Source: Streptomyces sp. NBC_00377
Lineage (GTDB): Bacteria > Actinomycetota > Actinomycetes > Streptomycetales > Streptomycetaceae
DNA: 64,000 nucleotides
Reading direction: 5' to 3'
Assembly: GCF_036075115.1 (NCBI RefSeq)
Contig: NZ_CP107958.1
Location: 5,332,001 to 5,396,000, forward strand
The notes under the pieces were generated by a model. That model did no database searches, had not been told where the DNA came from, and worked only from the letters and a program-made list of their open reading frames with translations. The translations under genes were made by a program, and so were the position numbers. Each line of letters opens with the position of its first letter. The stretch's first letter is position 1. Below are positions 16,704 through 26,475 of the stretch, one piece after another.

Positions 16704-18761
16704 ATGAGCCAGCCGCCGCCCCCACCGCCGAACCAGCCCCCGCAGCAGCCGCAGCAGGATGGCTTCGGCCCGCCCCAGCCGCCGCAGGACCCGCCCGTGC
16801 AGGACGCCGTACCGAAGGACGCGGCTCCCCAGGACCCCGCACCTCAGGACGCCGCGCCGCAGCCCGCGGGCCCCGACCTGACGAAGACCCCGCAGCCGGG
16901 CTACGGCTACCCGCAGGCCCCGCAGGCCCCGGCGCAGGGGGCTCAGCCTCCGCAGGCCGCTCCGCAGACGCCCGCGCCGCCGGCCCCGTCCGGGCCCCCG
17001 CAGCAGCCCCAGCCGGGGTACGGCTACCCGCAGGCGCCGGGCGGCCCGACGCCGCCGCAGCCCCCGGCCGCCCACCCCGGATACGGCTACCCGGCCCAGC
17101 CGGGCCCGTCCGTACCCCCCGCCTACGGTCAGCCCCAGCAGCCGAACCCCTACGGCCCGCCGACGGCCCCCTACGGTCAGCAGCCCGGCTACGGCTACCC
17201 GGGTGGGCCGGGGTATCCGACCCCCCAGCCGGGTTACGGCTACCCGGGGCAGCCCACGGTGCCGATGCATCCGCAGGCCGGCGGCCCCGGCCAGGGACCG
17301 GGCGGCGGCGCGGGCAGGAAGTTCAACGCGCAGGTGGCGATCATCGTCGGGGCGGTCGTCGCGATCGCGCTGATCGTCGGCGCCGGCGTCTGGTACTCGA
17401 AGTCGAACGACGGTGGCAAGAAGGAGGAGGCGGACAGCGCCGGCCCGACCGGCGGCGGAGGCGACACCGGCGGCACGGGCGGGACCGGGGGCACGTCCGC
17501 CGGAGGCAGTGAGAAGGTGCCGTCCGATCCCGCCTCCGATGTCCTCTTCAAGGTTCCGATGCCCGTGATCAAGAAGGGCGACAGCGTCGGCGTCAAGGGC
17601 TCCTGGGTGACCGACAAGGCGTTCGTGAAGACGGGCGTCAACGAGATCGCGGGCTACGACCCGGACAAGGGCACCAAGCTCTGGACGGTCAAGCTGCCCG
17701 GCCCGGTGTGCGAGGCCAGCAGGTTCGCCACCGACGACCACCGCACGGCGGTCACCTTCCAGGCGAGCAGCGCCGAGACGGCCGCCTGCGACCAGGTCGC
17801 GGCGATCGACCTCGTGGCGGGCAGGCAACTGTGGAAGAAGACCGTCAACTCCGGTGACTACCCGCTCCGTTTCGACAACGTCACGGTCAGCGGGAACACG
17901 GTCGCCCTCGGCAGCACCAGCGGCGGCGCGGCCTTCGACATCGACTCCGGCAAGGTGCTGTGGTCGCCGAAGCCGGCCGACACCTGCTACGACGCCGGCT
18001 ACGGCGGCGGCCCGAAGCTGGTGGCGGTGCGCAAGTGCGGCGCGTACGACAACCCCGAGCTGCACATCCAGACCATCGACCCGGTGTCCGGGAAGGTGCT
18101 CTCCGAGTACAAGTTGGCCACGGGCATCGAGTACGCGTCCGTCGTGTCGAGCGACCCCCTGGTGGTGGCCGCCGACGTCGGCGACAGCGCCGGCGACGGC
18201 AGCGGCATCTCGGACTTCTTCTCCATCGACAACAAGACCGGCAAGCTGCGCACCCGTATCTCGGTGCCGGGCGACCAGTACGCGGCCGACTGCGAAGGCA
18301 TCACCAGGATCGAGGCCTGCACCGGCCTGGCCGTCGGCAACGGCCGGATCTACGTCCCCACCGAGGAGCACGACGGCACCGGCGAGTACAGCCGGACCAA
18401 CGAGGTCGTCGCCTTCGACCTGGCCACCGGCAAGCAGACCGGCCAGCGCGCCGACGCCGGCGACGGCTACACGATCTACCCGCTGCGCATGGACGGCACC
18501 AACCTGATCGCCTACAAGCGGCCGCCGTACGACAAGGGCGGCCAGGTCGTCAGCATCGCCGGGGGCTCCTTCAAGGCGACCACGCTGTTGCAGAACCCGT
18601 CCACGGAGTCGGTGCGCGACCTGGAGACCAGTCTGTCCCCGGAGTACTCCGAAGTCCTCTACTCCCAGGGGCACCTGTACATGTCGGAGGTGTACGCCGA
18701 CGACGGCGGCACCTCGGGCGATCCGCAGTACCTGGCGGTCGCGTACGGCGCGGGCGGCTGA
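16704..18761 (+). CDS. Proline-rich membrane-anchored PQQ-like beta-propeller protein (second of pair)
   Basis: 685 aa, same layout as the preceding protein: a Pro-rich tail (1-205) with five P-G-Y-G-Y-P units, a helix at about 210-230, a Gly/Thr-rich spacer (G-G-T-G-G-T-G-G-T), then a beta-propeller with repeated D-x-x-[ST]-G-K turns. Paired Cys positions match the first copy (for example V-C-E and A-A-C-D against I-C-A and A-K-C-N), supporting duplication rather than convergence. Probably cotranscribed with it; a strong terminator follows. Confidence 0.8.
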   Translation: MSQPPPPPPNQPPQQPQQDGFGPPQPPQDPPVQDAVPKDAAPQDPAPQDAAPQPAGPDLTKTPQPGYGYPQAPQAPAQGAQPPQAAPQTPAPPAPSGPPQQPQPGYGYPQAPGGPTPPQPPAAHPGYGYPAQPGPSVPPAYGQPQQPNPYGPPTAPYGQQPGYGYPGGPGYPTPQPGYGYPGQPTVPMHPQAGGPGQGPGGGAGRKFNAQVAIIVGAVVAIALIVGAGVWYSKSNDGGKKEEADSAGPTGGGGDTGGTGGTGGTSAGGSEKVPSDPASDVLFKVPMPVIKKGDSVGVKGSWVTDKAFVKTGVNEIAGYDPDKGTKLWTVKLPGPVCEASRFATDDHRTAVTFQASSAETAACDQVAAIDLVAGRQLWKKTVNSGDYPLRFDNVTVSGNTVALGSTSGGAAFDIDSGKVLWSPKPADTCYDAGYGGGPKLVAVRKCGAYDNPELHIQTIDPVSGKVLSEYKLATGIEYASVVSSDPLVVAADVGDSAGDGSGISDFFSIDNKTGKLRTRISVPGDQYAADCEGITRIEACTGLAVGNGRIYVPTEEHDGTGEYSRTNEVVAFDLATGKQTGQRADAGDGYTIYPLRMDGTNLIAYKRPPYDKGGQVVSIAGGSFKATTLLQNPSTESVRDLETSLSPEYSEVLYSQGHLYMSEVYADDGGTSGDPQYLAVAYGAGG

Positions 18762-18777
18762 CCGTATCGATCGCCCT

Positions 18778-18811
18778 ACGACCCCGTCCCTGTTCAGGGG
18801 CGGGGTCGTTC
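18778..18811 (+). terminator. Intrinsic terminator after the propeller pair
   Basis: ACGACCCCGTCCC, loop TGTTCA, GGGGCGGGGTCGT, followed by TCATTTAT. Strong GC stem 17 nt past the stop codon. Confidence 0.8.
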
Positions 18812-18915
18812 ATTTATCGCCCATGACCCTCGAATGTGAGGAATTTCGGCGATCCGGGGCACTTCTCACCGGTAGGGGGAGCGCAACGTCGAACAAGCGT
18901 GTAGCTTCCGGGGGC

Positions 18916-18978
18916 ATGAAGAACGGGGTGCCGGGGGGCACCCCTTTGTCGGTCCGCGCGGAGTGCGCGGGTCCGTGA
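18916..18978 (+). other. Possible 20-codon leader ORF overlapping a hairpin
   Basis: ATG at 18916, preceded by CCGGGGGC, opens a 20-residue frame (M-K-N-G-V-P-G-G-T-P-L-S-V-R-A-E-C-A-G-P) that stops 31 nt before the regulator gene at 19010. Inside it, GGGGTGCC (18925-18932), a GGGG loop and GGCACCCC (18937-18944) form an 8-bp hairpin followed by TTT. A leader peptide over a terminator-like hairpin suggests attenuation or translational coupling, but either could be chance in GC-rich DNA. Confidence 0.35.
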
Positions 18979-19009
18979 GGGCATCCATGGGGGGACTGGG
19001 GGATTGCTC

Positions 19010-19726
19010 GTGGGAGTGCGGCTGATGGTGGTCGACGACCACCGACTGCTCGCCGAGGCGCTGGCCTCGGCACTCAAACTGCGGGGGCACCGGGTGCTCG
19101 CCGCGGCGGCACCGGCCGCGGGCGCGGCGGAGCTGGTGATCACCCGTGCTCCGGAGGTGTGCCTGCTGGGTACGGCGGTCCCGGCAGAGCCGGGCATATT
19201 CGACCCGGTGGTCCGCATCAAGCGCGAGCGGCCGCAGGTGGCGGTGCTGGTCCTGGGCCCGGTGCCGAACCCCCGCGGCATCGCGGCGGCCTTCGCCGCG
19301 GGAGCCTGCGGCTACGTACGCCACGACGAGCGCATAGAGGGTGTGGAGCGGGCCATCATGAAGGCGCGCGCGGGTGAGGCGGCGGTGGCTCCGCAGCTGC
19401 TCCAGGGCGCGTTCAGCGAACTGCTGAACCCGGCCGCCCAGCCGGACGACGAGGGTCAGCGGCTGCTCCAGATGCTCACCCCCCGCGAGGTGGAGGTCCT
19501 GGTCCGGGTCGCCGACGGCGAGGACACCCGCCTGATCGCCGCCGGCATGGGCATCGCCCCGTCCACGGCCCGCACCCATGTCCAGCGGGTCCTGATGAAA
19601 CTCGGCGTCGGCTCCCGTCTGGAGGCCGCGGCCCTGGCTGCCCGCACGGGCCTCCTGGACCGCGCGGGCCCGCTGCCGCACGTCTCGCGGGCCGCCACGG
19701 CGACGCAACCGGAGCAGTCGGAGTGA
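19010..19726 (+). CDS. LuxR-type regulator with degenerate receiver domain
   Basis: 238-residue NarL/FixJ-type protein: receiver-like domain (1-120) and LuxR helix-turn-helix (about 160-220: L-T-P-R-E-V-E-V-L-V-R-V-A-D-G, then T-A-R-T-H-V-Q-R-V-L-M-K-L-G-V). The acidic pocket V-D-D-H is present at 8-11, but the phospho-acceptor position holds Gly54 (C-L-L-G-T-A-V-P) and the conserved Lys is replaced in G-Y-V-R-H-D. Classical phosphorylation is therefore unlikely. GTG at 19010 is chosen because the GGGGG tract at 18998-19002 then lies at normal spacing; TTG 19004 and GTG 19016 are alternatives. No kinase gene is adjacent. Stop overlaps the next gene by 4 nt. Confidence 0.88.
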   Translation: MGVRLMVVDDHRLLAEALASALKLRGHRVLAAAAPAAGAAELVITRAPEVCLLGTAVPAEPGIFDPVVRIKRERPQVAVLVLGPVPNPRGIAAAFAAGACGYVRHDERIEGVERAIMKARAGEAAVAPQLLQGAFSELLNPAAQPDDEGQRLLQMLTPREVEVLVRVADGEDTRLIAAGMGIAPSTARTHVQRVLMKLGVGSRLEAAALAARTGLLDRAGPLPHVSRAATATQPEQSE

Positions 19727-20178
19727 GGGCCCGCGCGGTCGTCCGGCGCGGGGTGCGCCTCGGCGCGATCATCGGTGCCTGGCCGGCCGCGATCGCCGGA
19801 GTCCTGTGCCTGCTGGTGGCGTTCGTCTTCCTGGTCGGCGATCTGTACGCAACCGCGCGGGTGCTGACGGCCGTGGCCGGACTCGCCGTGCTGGGCAGCA
19901 TGGCGGTCGGCCTCACCCTGGGCGCGGCCACCGGTCTCGCCCTGGCGGTCGCCCCCCGGCGGCTGCTCGCCCGCCCGCCGCTTCGCGGGCTGTTGGCGGC
20001 ACTCACCGCCGGGCTGCCGGTCGCGGTGCTCTACGTCGTTCTCCTGACCAGGTGCGGCTACACCCTGGCGAGTCACCCGCTGTCGACCCACCTCGTCGGC
20101 GGGGCGGGGATCCTGACGGTGGCCCTGGTCGCGGCGGCCAGGAGCGGCGAGATCGCCGGGTACGGCACCGACCGCTGA
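19723..20178 (+). CDS. Small integral membrane protein
   Basis: 151 aa with four predicted helices (about 13-38, 45-68, 86-106, 120-138). No recognisable family motif. The GTG start overlaps the upstream regulator stop (GTGA), so the two are probably translated together; a membrane partner or target of the atypical regulator is a reasonable guess only. Confidence 0.7.
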   Translation: MRARAVVRRGVRLGAIIGAWPAAIAGVLCLLVAFVFLVGDLYATARVLTAVAGLAVLGSMAVGLTLGAATGLALAVAPRRLLARPPLRGLLAALTAGLPVAVLYVVLLTRCGYTLASHPLSTHLVGGAGILTVALVAAARSGEIAGYGTDR

Positions 20179-20542
20179 TCGGTGACCTGGCCCCACGCTC
20201 GATCCGTCCGGCCCGGGCCTCCCGGTCCGCCACCCGGATGCGCAGGGTGAACGGGTGGACGAGCGTCCTCTCCGAGCAGGCCGGGGAGCCGCCCGGTGCC
20301 GAAAGCAGGCGGGGGACGGCCCTCGTCCGGGCCTGGTCGGGGCTTGGCCCTGCGCCGATGCCCGGTGCCGGCGGCCGCTGTCCCGCATGGGCCATCCGGG
20401 CCAGCTCGTGTGGTACGAGTCGGCGGGGGGCGTAGACACGCGCGGCGTGAAGGTGCGAAACGGGAGGGCGCGGCATACGGTCTGTAATCGTAATGTTGCG
20501 TTCCGTAACGGGACGTATCACTCAGCCGGAAAAGGGAATGTA
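20179..20542 (+). promoter_or_regulatory. Intergenic region with upstream region of the small secreted protein
   Basis: 364 bp without a convincing gene. The last 80 bp become AT-richer (GTAATCGTAATGTTGC, TTCCGTAACGG) just ahead of the 20543 gene and probably hold its promoter; no exact consensus pair is clear. An in-frame extension of that gene to 20255 exists but lacks codon-bias support. Confidence 0.4.
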
Positions 20543-20863
20543 ATGCGCAAGCTGCACAAGACCGCTCTCGTGGCTGCCATGATCGGGAGCCTCTGCATGG
20601 CCGGGGCCGGAATCGCCTCCGCCGGCGACGACGGACCCTCCAGGCAGTGCCTTCAGGGAGCCGAGCAGGGCGACTCGAACCTCCAGGTAGGTCTCATCAA
20701 CCTGAACGACGTCCCCCTCCTCGGCAGCCTGACGAAGCAGAACGTCAGCCAGCAGAGCTGCGTCAACGGGGACGACAGCGCCACCTTCACCGGCTCCTCG
20801 GTGGAGTCGTCCTCGAACGGGAACGGGCTGCTCAACGGCCTCCTGGGCGGGGTCGGAGGCTGA
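20543..20863 (+). CDS. Small secreted protein, rodlin-like
   Basis: 106 aa with a clear Sec signal peptide: M-R-K-L-H-K, hydrophobic core A-L-V-A-A-M-I-G-S-L, cleavage after A-S-A near residue 27. The mature part is small, polar and rich in Asn/Ser/Gly, with two Cys (Q-C-L-Q and Q-S-C-V-N) and an N-L-Q-V-G-L-I-N-L-N-D-V-P-L-L segment. The spacing of the hydrophobic Asn-rich strand and the Q-Q-x-C motif recalls rodlins, which organise chaplin fibrils on aerial hyphae. The resemblance is by eye and tentative. GGAAAAGGGAA precedes the ATG. Confidence 0.7.
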   Translation: MRKLHKTALVAAMIGSLCMAGAGIASAGDDGPSRQCLQGAEQGDSNLQVGLINLNDVPLLGSLTKQNVSQQSCVNGDDSATFTGSSVESSSNGNGLLNGLLGGVGG

Positions 20864-20876
20864 CCGACCGAGAAGC

Positions 20877-20918
20877 GGACAGCGCCGGGATCCGAGGTCA
20901 TGGATCCCGGCGCTGTCC
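20877..20918. terminator. Bidirectional terminator between convergent genes
   Basis: Perfect 17-bp arms (GGACAGCGCCGGGATCC and its complement at 20902-20918) with an 8-nt loop, centred between the convergent genes ending at 20863 and 20923. Confidence 0.85.
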
Positions 20919-20922
20919 GGCG

Positions 20923-21315
20923 TCATCCCTCGACGCCGCTTTCCCCGCGGCCCTTCCCCTCCACCGCCTCGGGCGGCAGCGTCGGTGTCACCGGCGCAGC
21001 GGGCCTCAGCTTGAGCCAGGCCAGGAAGAAGAGGCCCAGGGCCAGCATGCCCAGGCCGGTCCACAGGTTGATGTTGATCCCCTGGGCCTTGTCGATCTCC
21101 GCGTCGCTGTCGGTGATTCCGGCGATCGTGACGATCACGCCGTAGACGACGAACAGGCCGCCGATGATCCGGCGCAGGTCGAAGATACGGGCCGCGGTCG
21201 CGGACTTCTCCTCGAGTTCCGTGACCTCCCGCTGGACGTCGGCCTCGGAGTAGCCGGCCCGCCGCAGCCGCTCGGCGGCCTGGTCGCGCTCGGACGGTTC
21301 GAATTGCTCGGACAT
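20923..21315 (-). CDS. Uncharacterised membrane protein with coiled N-terminus
   Basis: 130 aa. A charged helical start (S-E-R-D-Q-A-A-E-R-L-R-R-A-G-Y to about residue 40) is followed by two transmembrane helices (about 50-68 and 83-102) and a polar C-terminal tail. No known function. It lies 36 nt downstream of the symporter gene in the same direction and is probably cotranscribed with it. Confidence 0.75.
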   Translation of the reverse strand: MSEQFEPSERDQAAERLRRAGYSEADVQREVTELEEKSATAARIFDLRRIIGGLFVVYGVIVTIAGITDSDAEIDKAQGININLWTGLGMLALGLFFLAWLKLRPAAPVTPTLPPEAVEGKGRGESGVEG

Positions 21316-21351
21316 GGTCTCTCCAGTCTCCCGCGGTGGTCGCGGCCGGGC

Positions 21352-23055
21352 TCAGAACGAGAACGGGATGTAGCAGACGGCGGCCAGGATCACCGCGCCC
21401 CAGCCGAGCAGGGCCGGGCGCCGGTACCACGCGTCGTCGCCCGCCGCCGGCGGCTCGGCCATGCCGGGGGAGACGGTGCCGTAGACCAGGCCCTGGAGTT
21501 CCTCGGCCGGCTTCGGGGCCGTGAACAGCGACACGATCACCATCACGACCGCTCCCGCGACGAAGCCCGCGATCGCCGACACGAAGTTCGCGCCCTGGTC
21601 GGTGGGGATGCCGATGATGTCCTGCTTGTAGAGGACGAAGTAGTTCACCATCGCGGCCGTGGTGCCCGCGAGCAGACCCCAGAAGCCCGATTTCTTCGAC
21701 GCCCGCTTCCAGAACATGCCGACGATGAAGACCACGAACATCGGCACGTTGAAGAAGGAGAACAGCGTCTGGAGGTAGCTCATGATGTTCGAGAAGGACG
21801 ACGCCAGGAACGCCGTGCCCACCGAGGCGGCCACACCGATCGCCGTGATCAGGCGACCGAAGCGGACGTAGTAGGCGTCGTCCCGCCCCAGCACCACGTA
21901 CTTCGCCCAGATGTCGGTCGTGAAGACGGTGTTGAACGACGAGATGTTCGCCGCCATGCCCGCCATGAACGCCGCCAGCAGACCCGTCACGGCGATGCCC
22001 AGCACGCCGTTCGGCAGCAGCTCCTGCATGAGGTACGGGATCGCGTCGTTGTACTGGAGGTCCGAGCCGCTGGTGCCGATCTTCGGCACCAGGACCGCCG
22101 CCACCAGGCCCGGGATCATCACCAGGAACACCATGAAGACCTTCGGGTAGGCCGCGATGAGCGGGGTGCGCTGGGCGGCCGACAGGTTCTTCGCCGACAG
22201 GGCGCGCTGCACTTCGGCGAAGTTCGTCGTCCAGTAGCCGAAGGACAGGACGAAGCCGAGCCCCAGCACGATCGTCAGCCAGTTCGCGCCGAGGGGGTTG
22301 GCGCTGCCGATGCCCGTGCCGCCCCAGGCGGTGACGAAGTCGTCCCCGTGGGTGGCGGTCAGCTTGTCGGTGAGGCCGCCCCAGCCGCCCACCTTCTTCA
22401 GGCCCAGCACGGACAGCGGGATGAGGGCCGCCAGGATCACGAAGAACTGGAGGACCTCGTTGTAGATCGCCGAGGAGAGGCCGCCGAGGGTGATGTACGC
22501 GAGGACGAAGAAGCCCGCCACCACGATCGCCACCCACTGCGGCCAGCCCAGCAGCGCCTCGACGACGATCGCCAGCGCGTACAGGTTCACCCCGGCGATC
22601 AGGATCGCGGCGAAGGCGAACAGGGCCGAGCTGAGCAGGTGGGCGGCCTTGTCGAAGCGCAGCAGCAGCATCTCCGGCACCGAGCGGACCTTGCTGCCGT
22701 AGTAGAACGGCATCATCACCAGGCCCAGGAACACCATCGCCGGGATGGCCCCGATCCAGTACCAGTGGACGGTGTACGCGCCGTACTGCGCGCTGTTGGC
22801 GGCCATGCCGAGGATCTCGGTGGCGGCCAGGTTGGCCGAGATGAACGCGAGGCCCGTGATCCAGGCGGGCAGTGAGCGGCCGGAGAGGAAGAAGTCGAGG
22901 CTGGTCTTCACCGAGCGCCGGGCGGCGAAGCCGATGCCCAGGACCACGACGAAGTAGATGCCGAGGATCGTGTAGTCGAGCCAGTTCGTCGGGAGGCGTA
23001 GCTCTGCCGCCAGCTGTGCTGCCGCGTGTGGGGGGGTTCGCATGCCCTTGCTCAC
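21352..23055 (-). CDS. Sodium/solute symporter (SSS family), probable sugar (galactose) transporter
   Basis: 567 aa with about 14 hydrophobic helices and SSS landmarks: L-S-G-R-S-L-P-A-W, the A-A-N-S-A-Q-Y-G region, G-G-L-S-S-A-I-Y-N-E-V-L-Q near 190-200, and a G-L-L-A-A-F-M-A-G-M-A-A-N-I-S-S-F-N-T sodium-site helix near 365-380, as in SglT-type sodium/glucose or galactose symporters. Divergent from galT-galE-galK across 138 bp, which makes galactose the likely substrate (inference). GTG at 23055 is given; ATG at 23043, preceded closely by AAGGGC, is an alternative. Confidence 0.88.
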   Translation of the reverse strand: MSKGMRTPPHAAAQLAAELRLPTNWLDYTILGIYFVVVLGIGFAARRSVKTSLDFFLSGRSLPAWITGLAFISANLAATEILGMAANSAQYGAYTVHWYWIGAIPAMVFLGLVMMPFYYGSKVRSVPEMLLLRFDKAAHLLSSALFAFAAILIAGVNLYALAIVVEALLGWPQWVAIVVAGFFVLAYITLGGLSSAIYNEVLQFFVILAALIPLSVLGLKKVGGWGGLTDKLTATHGDDFVTAWGGTGIGSANPLGANWLTIVLGLGFVLSFGYWTTNFAEVQRALSAKNLSAAQRTPLIAAYPKVFMVFLVMIPGLVAAVLVPKIGTSGSDLQYNDAIPYLMQELLPNGVLGIAVTGLLAAFMAGMAANISSFNTVFTTDIWAKYVVLGRDDAYYVRFGRLITAIGVAASVGTAFLASSFSNIMSYLQTLFSFFNVPMFVVFIVGMFWKRASKKSGFWGLLAGTTAAMVNYFVLYKQDIIGIPTDQGANFVSAIAGFVAGAVVMVIVSLFTAPKPAEELQGLVYGTVSPGMAEPPAAGDDAWYRRPALLGWGAVILAAVCYIPFSF

Positions 23056-23193
23056 TTCTTTTGGTGTTCTTTGTTTGGTTGTGGTGGTGACTCGCGTGGG
23101 GTTTTATGGTTTTATGTGTTTGGTTCTGTTGGAAGCTTCGCTAGGTGTACGAATCTGGGTCCGCGGGTCCAGAGGTACGGAGGAGAGTCGTCG
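23056..23193. promoter_or_regulatory. Divergent gal regulatory region, T-rich with tandem repeat
   Basis: The plus strand of 23056-23133 is strikingly T/G-rich (TTTGG and TTTTAT clusters) against the GC-rich surroundings. It contains the tandem 8-mer GGTTTTAT-GGTTTTAT (23100-23115) and several TTTGGT copies. The galT ribosome site GGAGGAGAG lies at 23179-23187. It presumably contains promoters for both gal genes and symporter; the streptomycete gal operon is known to be galactose-inducible and glucose-repressed. Confidence 0.6.
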
Positions 23194-24255
23194 GTGAAGA
23201 AGACCTCGACCCGCTTGGCCGACGGTCGTGAGCTGATCTACTACGACCAGCGGGACGACTCGGTGCGCGACGCGGTGGACAGACGTCCGCTGGACCCCAC
23301 GGTCACCACTTCGGAGGTACGGCGGGACCCGCTGCTCGGCGATTCCATCGCCGTCGCCTCGCACCGGCAGGGGCGCATCTACCACCCGCCGGCCGACGAG
23401 TGCCCGCTCTGCCCCTCCCAGGGAGACCGGCTCAGCGAGATCCCGGACTCCTCGTACGACGCCGTCGTCTTCGAGAACCGCTTCCCCTCCCTGGCCGGTG
23501 ACTCCGGGCGCTGCGAGGTGGTCTGCTTCACCTCCGACCACAACGCGTCCTTCGCCGACCTCGACGAGGAGCAGGTGCGACTGGTCCTCGACGCGTGGAC
23601 GGACCGGACGTCCGAGCTGTCTCATCTGCCCTCCGTGGAACAGGTGTTCTGCTTCGAGAACCGCGGCGCCGAGATCGGTGTGACTCTGGGTCACCCGCAC
23701 GGGCAGATCTACGCCTACCCCTTCACCACTCCGCGCACCGCCCTGATGCTGCGTTCGGTCGCGGCGCACAAGGAGGCGACAGGCGGGGAGAACCTCTTCG
23801 ACGCCGTCCTGGCACGCGAACTCGCGGGCGAGCGGGTCGTCCTGGAGGGTGAACACTGGGTCGCGTTCGTGCCGTACGCGGCGCACTGGCCCTACGAGGT
23901 GCACCTCTACCCCAGGCGCCGGGTGCCGGACCTGCTCGCCCTCGACGAGGACGCGCGCACAGAGTTCCCCAAGGTCTACCTGGAACTCTTGAGGCGCTTC
24001 GACCGGATCTTCGGCGAAGGTGAACCGCCCACGCCGTACATCTCCGCCTGGCACCAGGCGCCGTTCGGCGCGCTGGAGGAGTTCGAGGGTGTCAACCGCG
24101 ACGACTTCGCGCTCCATCTCGAGCTTTTCACCATTCGCCGCACTTCCGGCAAGCTGAAGTTCCTCGCGGGCTCCGAATCGGGCATGAACGTCTTCATCAA
24201 CGACGTGCCGCCGGAGTCCGCGGCCCGGCGACTGCGAGAGGTAGCGAGTTCATGA
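23194..24255 (+). CDS. galT: Galactose-1-phosphate uridylyltransferase GalT
   Basis: Leloir-pathway enzyme exchanging UMP between UDP-glucose and galactose-1-phosphate (353 aa). The catalytic H-P-H-G-Q is at 167-171 (His169 carries the UMP); C-P-L-C near residue 71 and E-N-R-F-P near 93 are typical metal and substrate regions. GTG with GGAGGAGAG at 6 nt spacing. First gene of galT-galE-galK; its stop overlaps the galE ATG by 4 nt. Confidence 0.96.
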   Translation: MKKTSTRLADGRELIYYDQRDDSVRDAVDRRPLDPTVTTSEVRRDPLLGDSIAVASHRQGRIYHPPADECPLCPSQGDRLSEIPDSSYDAVVFENRFPSLAGDSGRCEVVCFTSDHNASFADLDEEQVRLVLDAWTDRTSELSHLPSVEQVFCFENRGAEIGVTLGHPHGQIYAYPFTTPRTALMLRSVAAHKEATGGENLFDAVLARELAGERVVLEGEHWVAFVPYAAHWPYEVHLYPRRRVPDLLALDEDARTEFPKVYLELLRRFDRIFGEGEPPTPYISAWHQAPFGALEEFEGVNRDDFALHLELFTIRRTSGKLKFLAGSESGMNVFINDVPPESAARRLREVASS

Positions 24256-25246
24256 GCGGCACCACCGGCACGAGCGGCAAGTATCTGGTCACGGGTGGCG
24301 CGGGATACGTCGGCAGCGTGGTCGCCCGGCACCTGCTGGAGGCAGGCCACGAGGTCGTCGTCCTCGACAACCTCTCCACCGGTTTCCGCGAGGGAGTCCC
24401 GGCGGGCGCCTCGTTCGTCGAGGGCGACATCCGCGACGCCGCCAAGTGGCTCGACGACTCCTTCGACGCCGTGCTCCACTTCGCCGCGTTCTCGCAGGTC
24501 GGCGAGTCCGTCGTCCAGCCCGAGAAGTACTGGGACAACAACGTCGGCGGCACCATGGCCCTGCTCGGCGCGATGCGCGAGGCCGGTGTGCGCAAGCTGG
24601 TCTTCTCGTCGACGGCGGCGACCTACGGCGAGCCGGAGCAGGTCCCGATCGTCGAGACCGCGCCCACCCGGCCGACCAACCCCTACGGCGCCTCCAAGCT
24701 CGCCGTCGACCACATGATCAGCGGAGAGGCCGCCGCCCACGGGCTCGGCGCCGTCTCCCTGCGGTACTTCAACGTGGCCGGCGCGTACGGCGAACAGGGC
24801 GAGCGCCACGACCCCGAGTCGCACCTCATCCCGCTCGTCCTCCAGGTCGCGCAGGGCCGCCGCGAGGCGATCTCGGTCTTCGGCGACGACTACCCGACCC
24901 CGGACGGCACCTGCGTCCGCGACTACATCCACGTCGCCGACCTCGCCGAGGCCCACCTCCTCGCCGTCGCCGCCGCCGAGCCGGGCGAGCACCTCATCTG
25001 CAACCTCGGCAACGGCAACGGCTTCTCCGTGCGCGAGGTCATCGAGACCGTCCGCGAGGTCACCGGCCACCCGATCCCCGAGGTCGTGGCCCCTCGGCGC
25101 GGCGGCGACCCGGCCGTCCTCGTCGCCTCGGCGGCCACCGCCCGCGAGCGGCTGGGCTGGAAGCCGTCCCGCGCGGACCTCGCCGGTATCGTCGCGGACG
25201 CGTGGGCGTTCGCGCAGCACATCGCAAGCAGCGCAAGGGAGTCGTA

Positions 25247-25247
<1 letters not shown>
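24252..25247 (+). CDS. galE: UDP-glucose 4-epimerase GalE
   Basis: Short-chain dehydrogenase-fold epimerase interconverting UDP-galactose and UDP-glucose (331 aa). NAD site G-G-A-G-Y-V-G at about 15-21, S-S-T-A-A-T-Y near 118, and the catalytic Y-x3-K in N-P-Y-G-A-S-K (Tyr145, Lys149). Overlaps galT by 4 nt and galK by 1 nt, so the three enzymes are translationally coupled. Confidence 0.96.
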
Positions 25248-26404
<1,157 letters not shown>

Positions 26405-26475
26405 GTAGTGCGTGGGGGCGGTGGGGTGCGGCTGCCGCCGTCCCGCCGCCCCTTCCCGTTCCGTCCCCGCGTCAC

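Noticed and set aside
20255..20542. Upstream in-frame extension of the small secreted protein
   Set aside because: It would bury the signal peptide and lacks coding bias; a ribosome site precedes the ATG at 20543.
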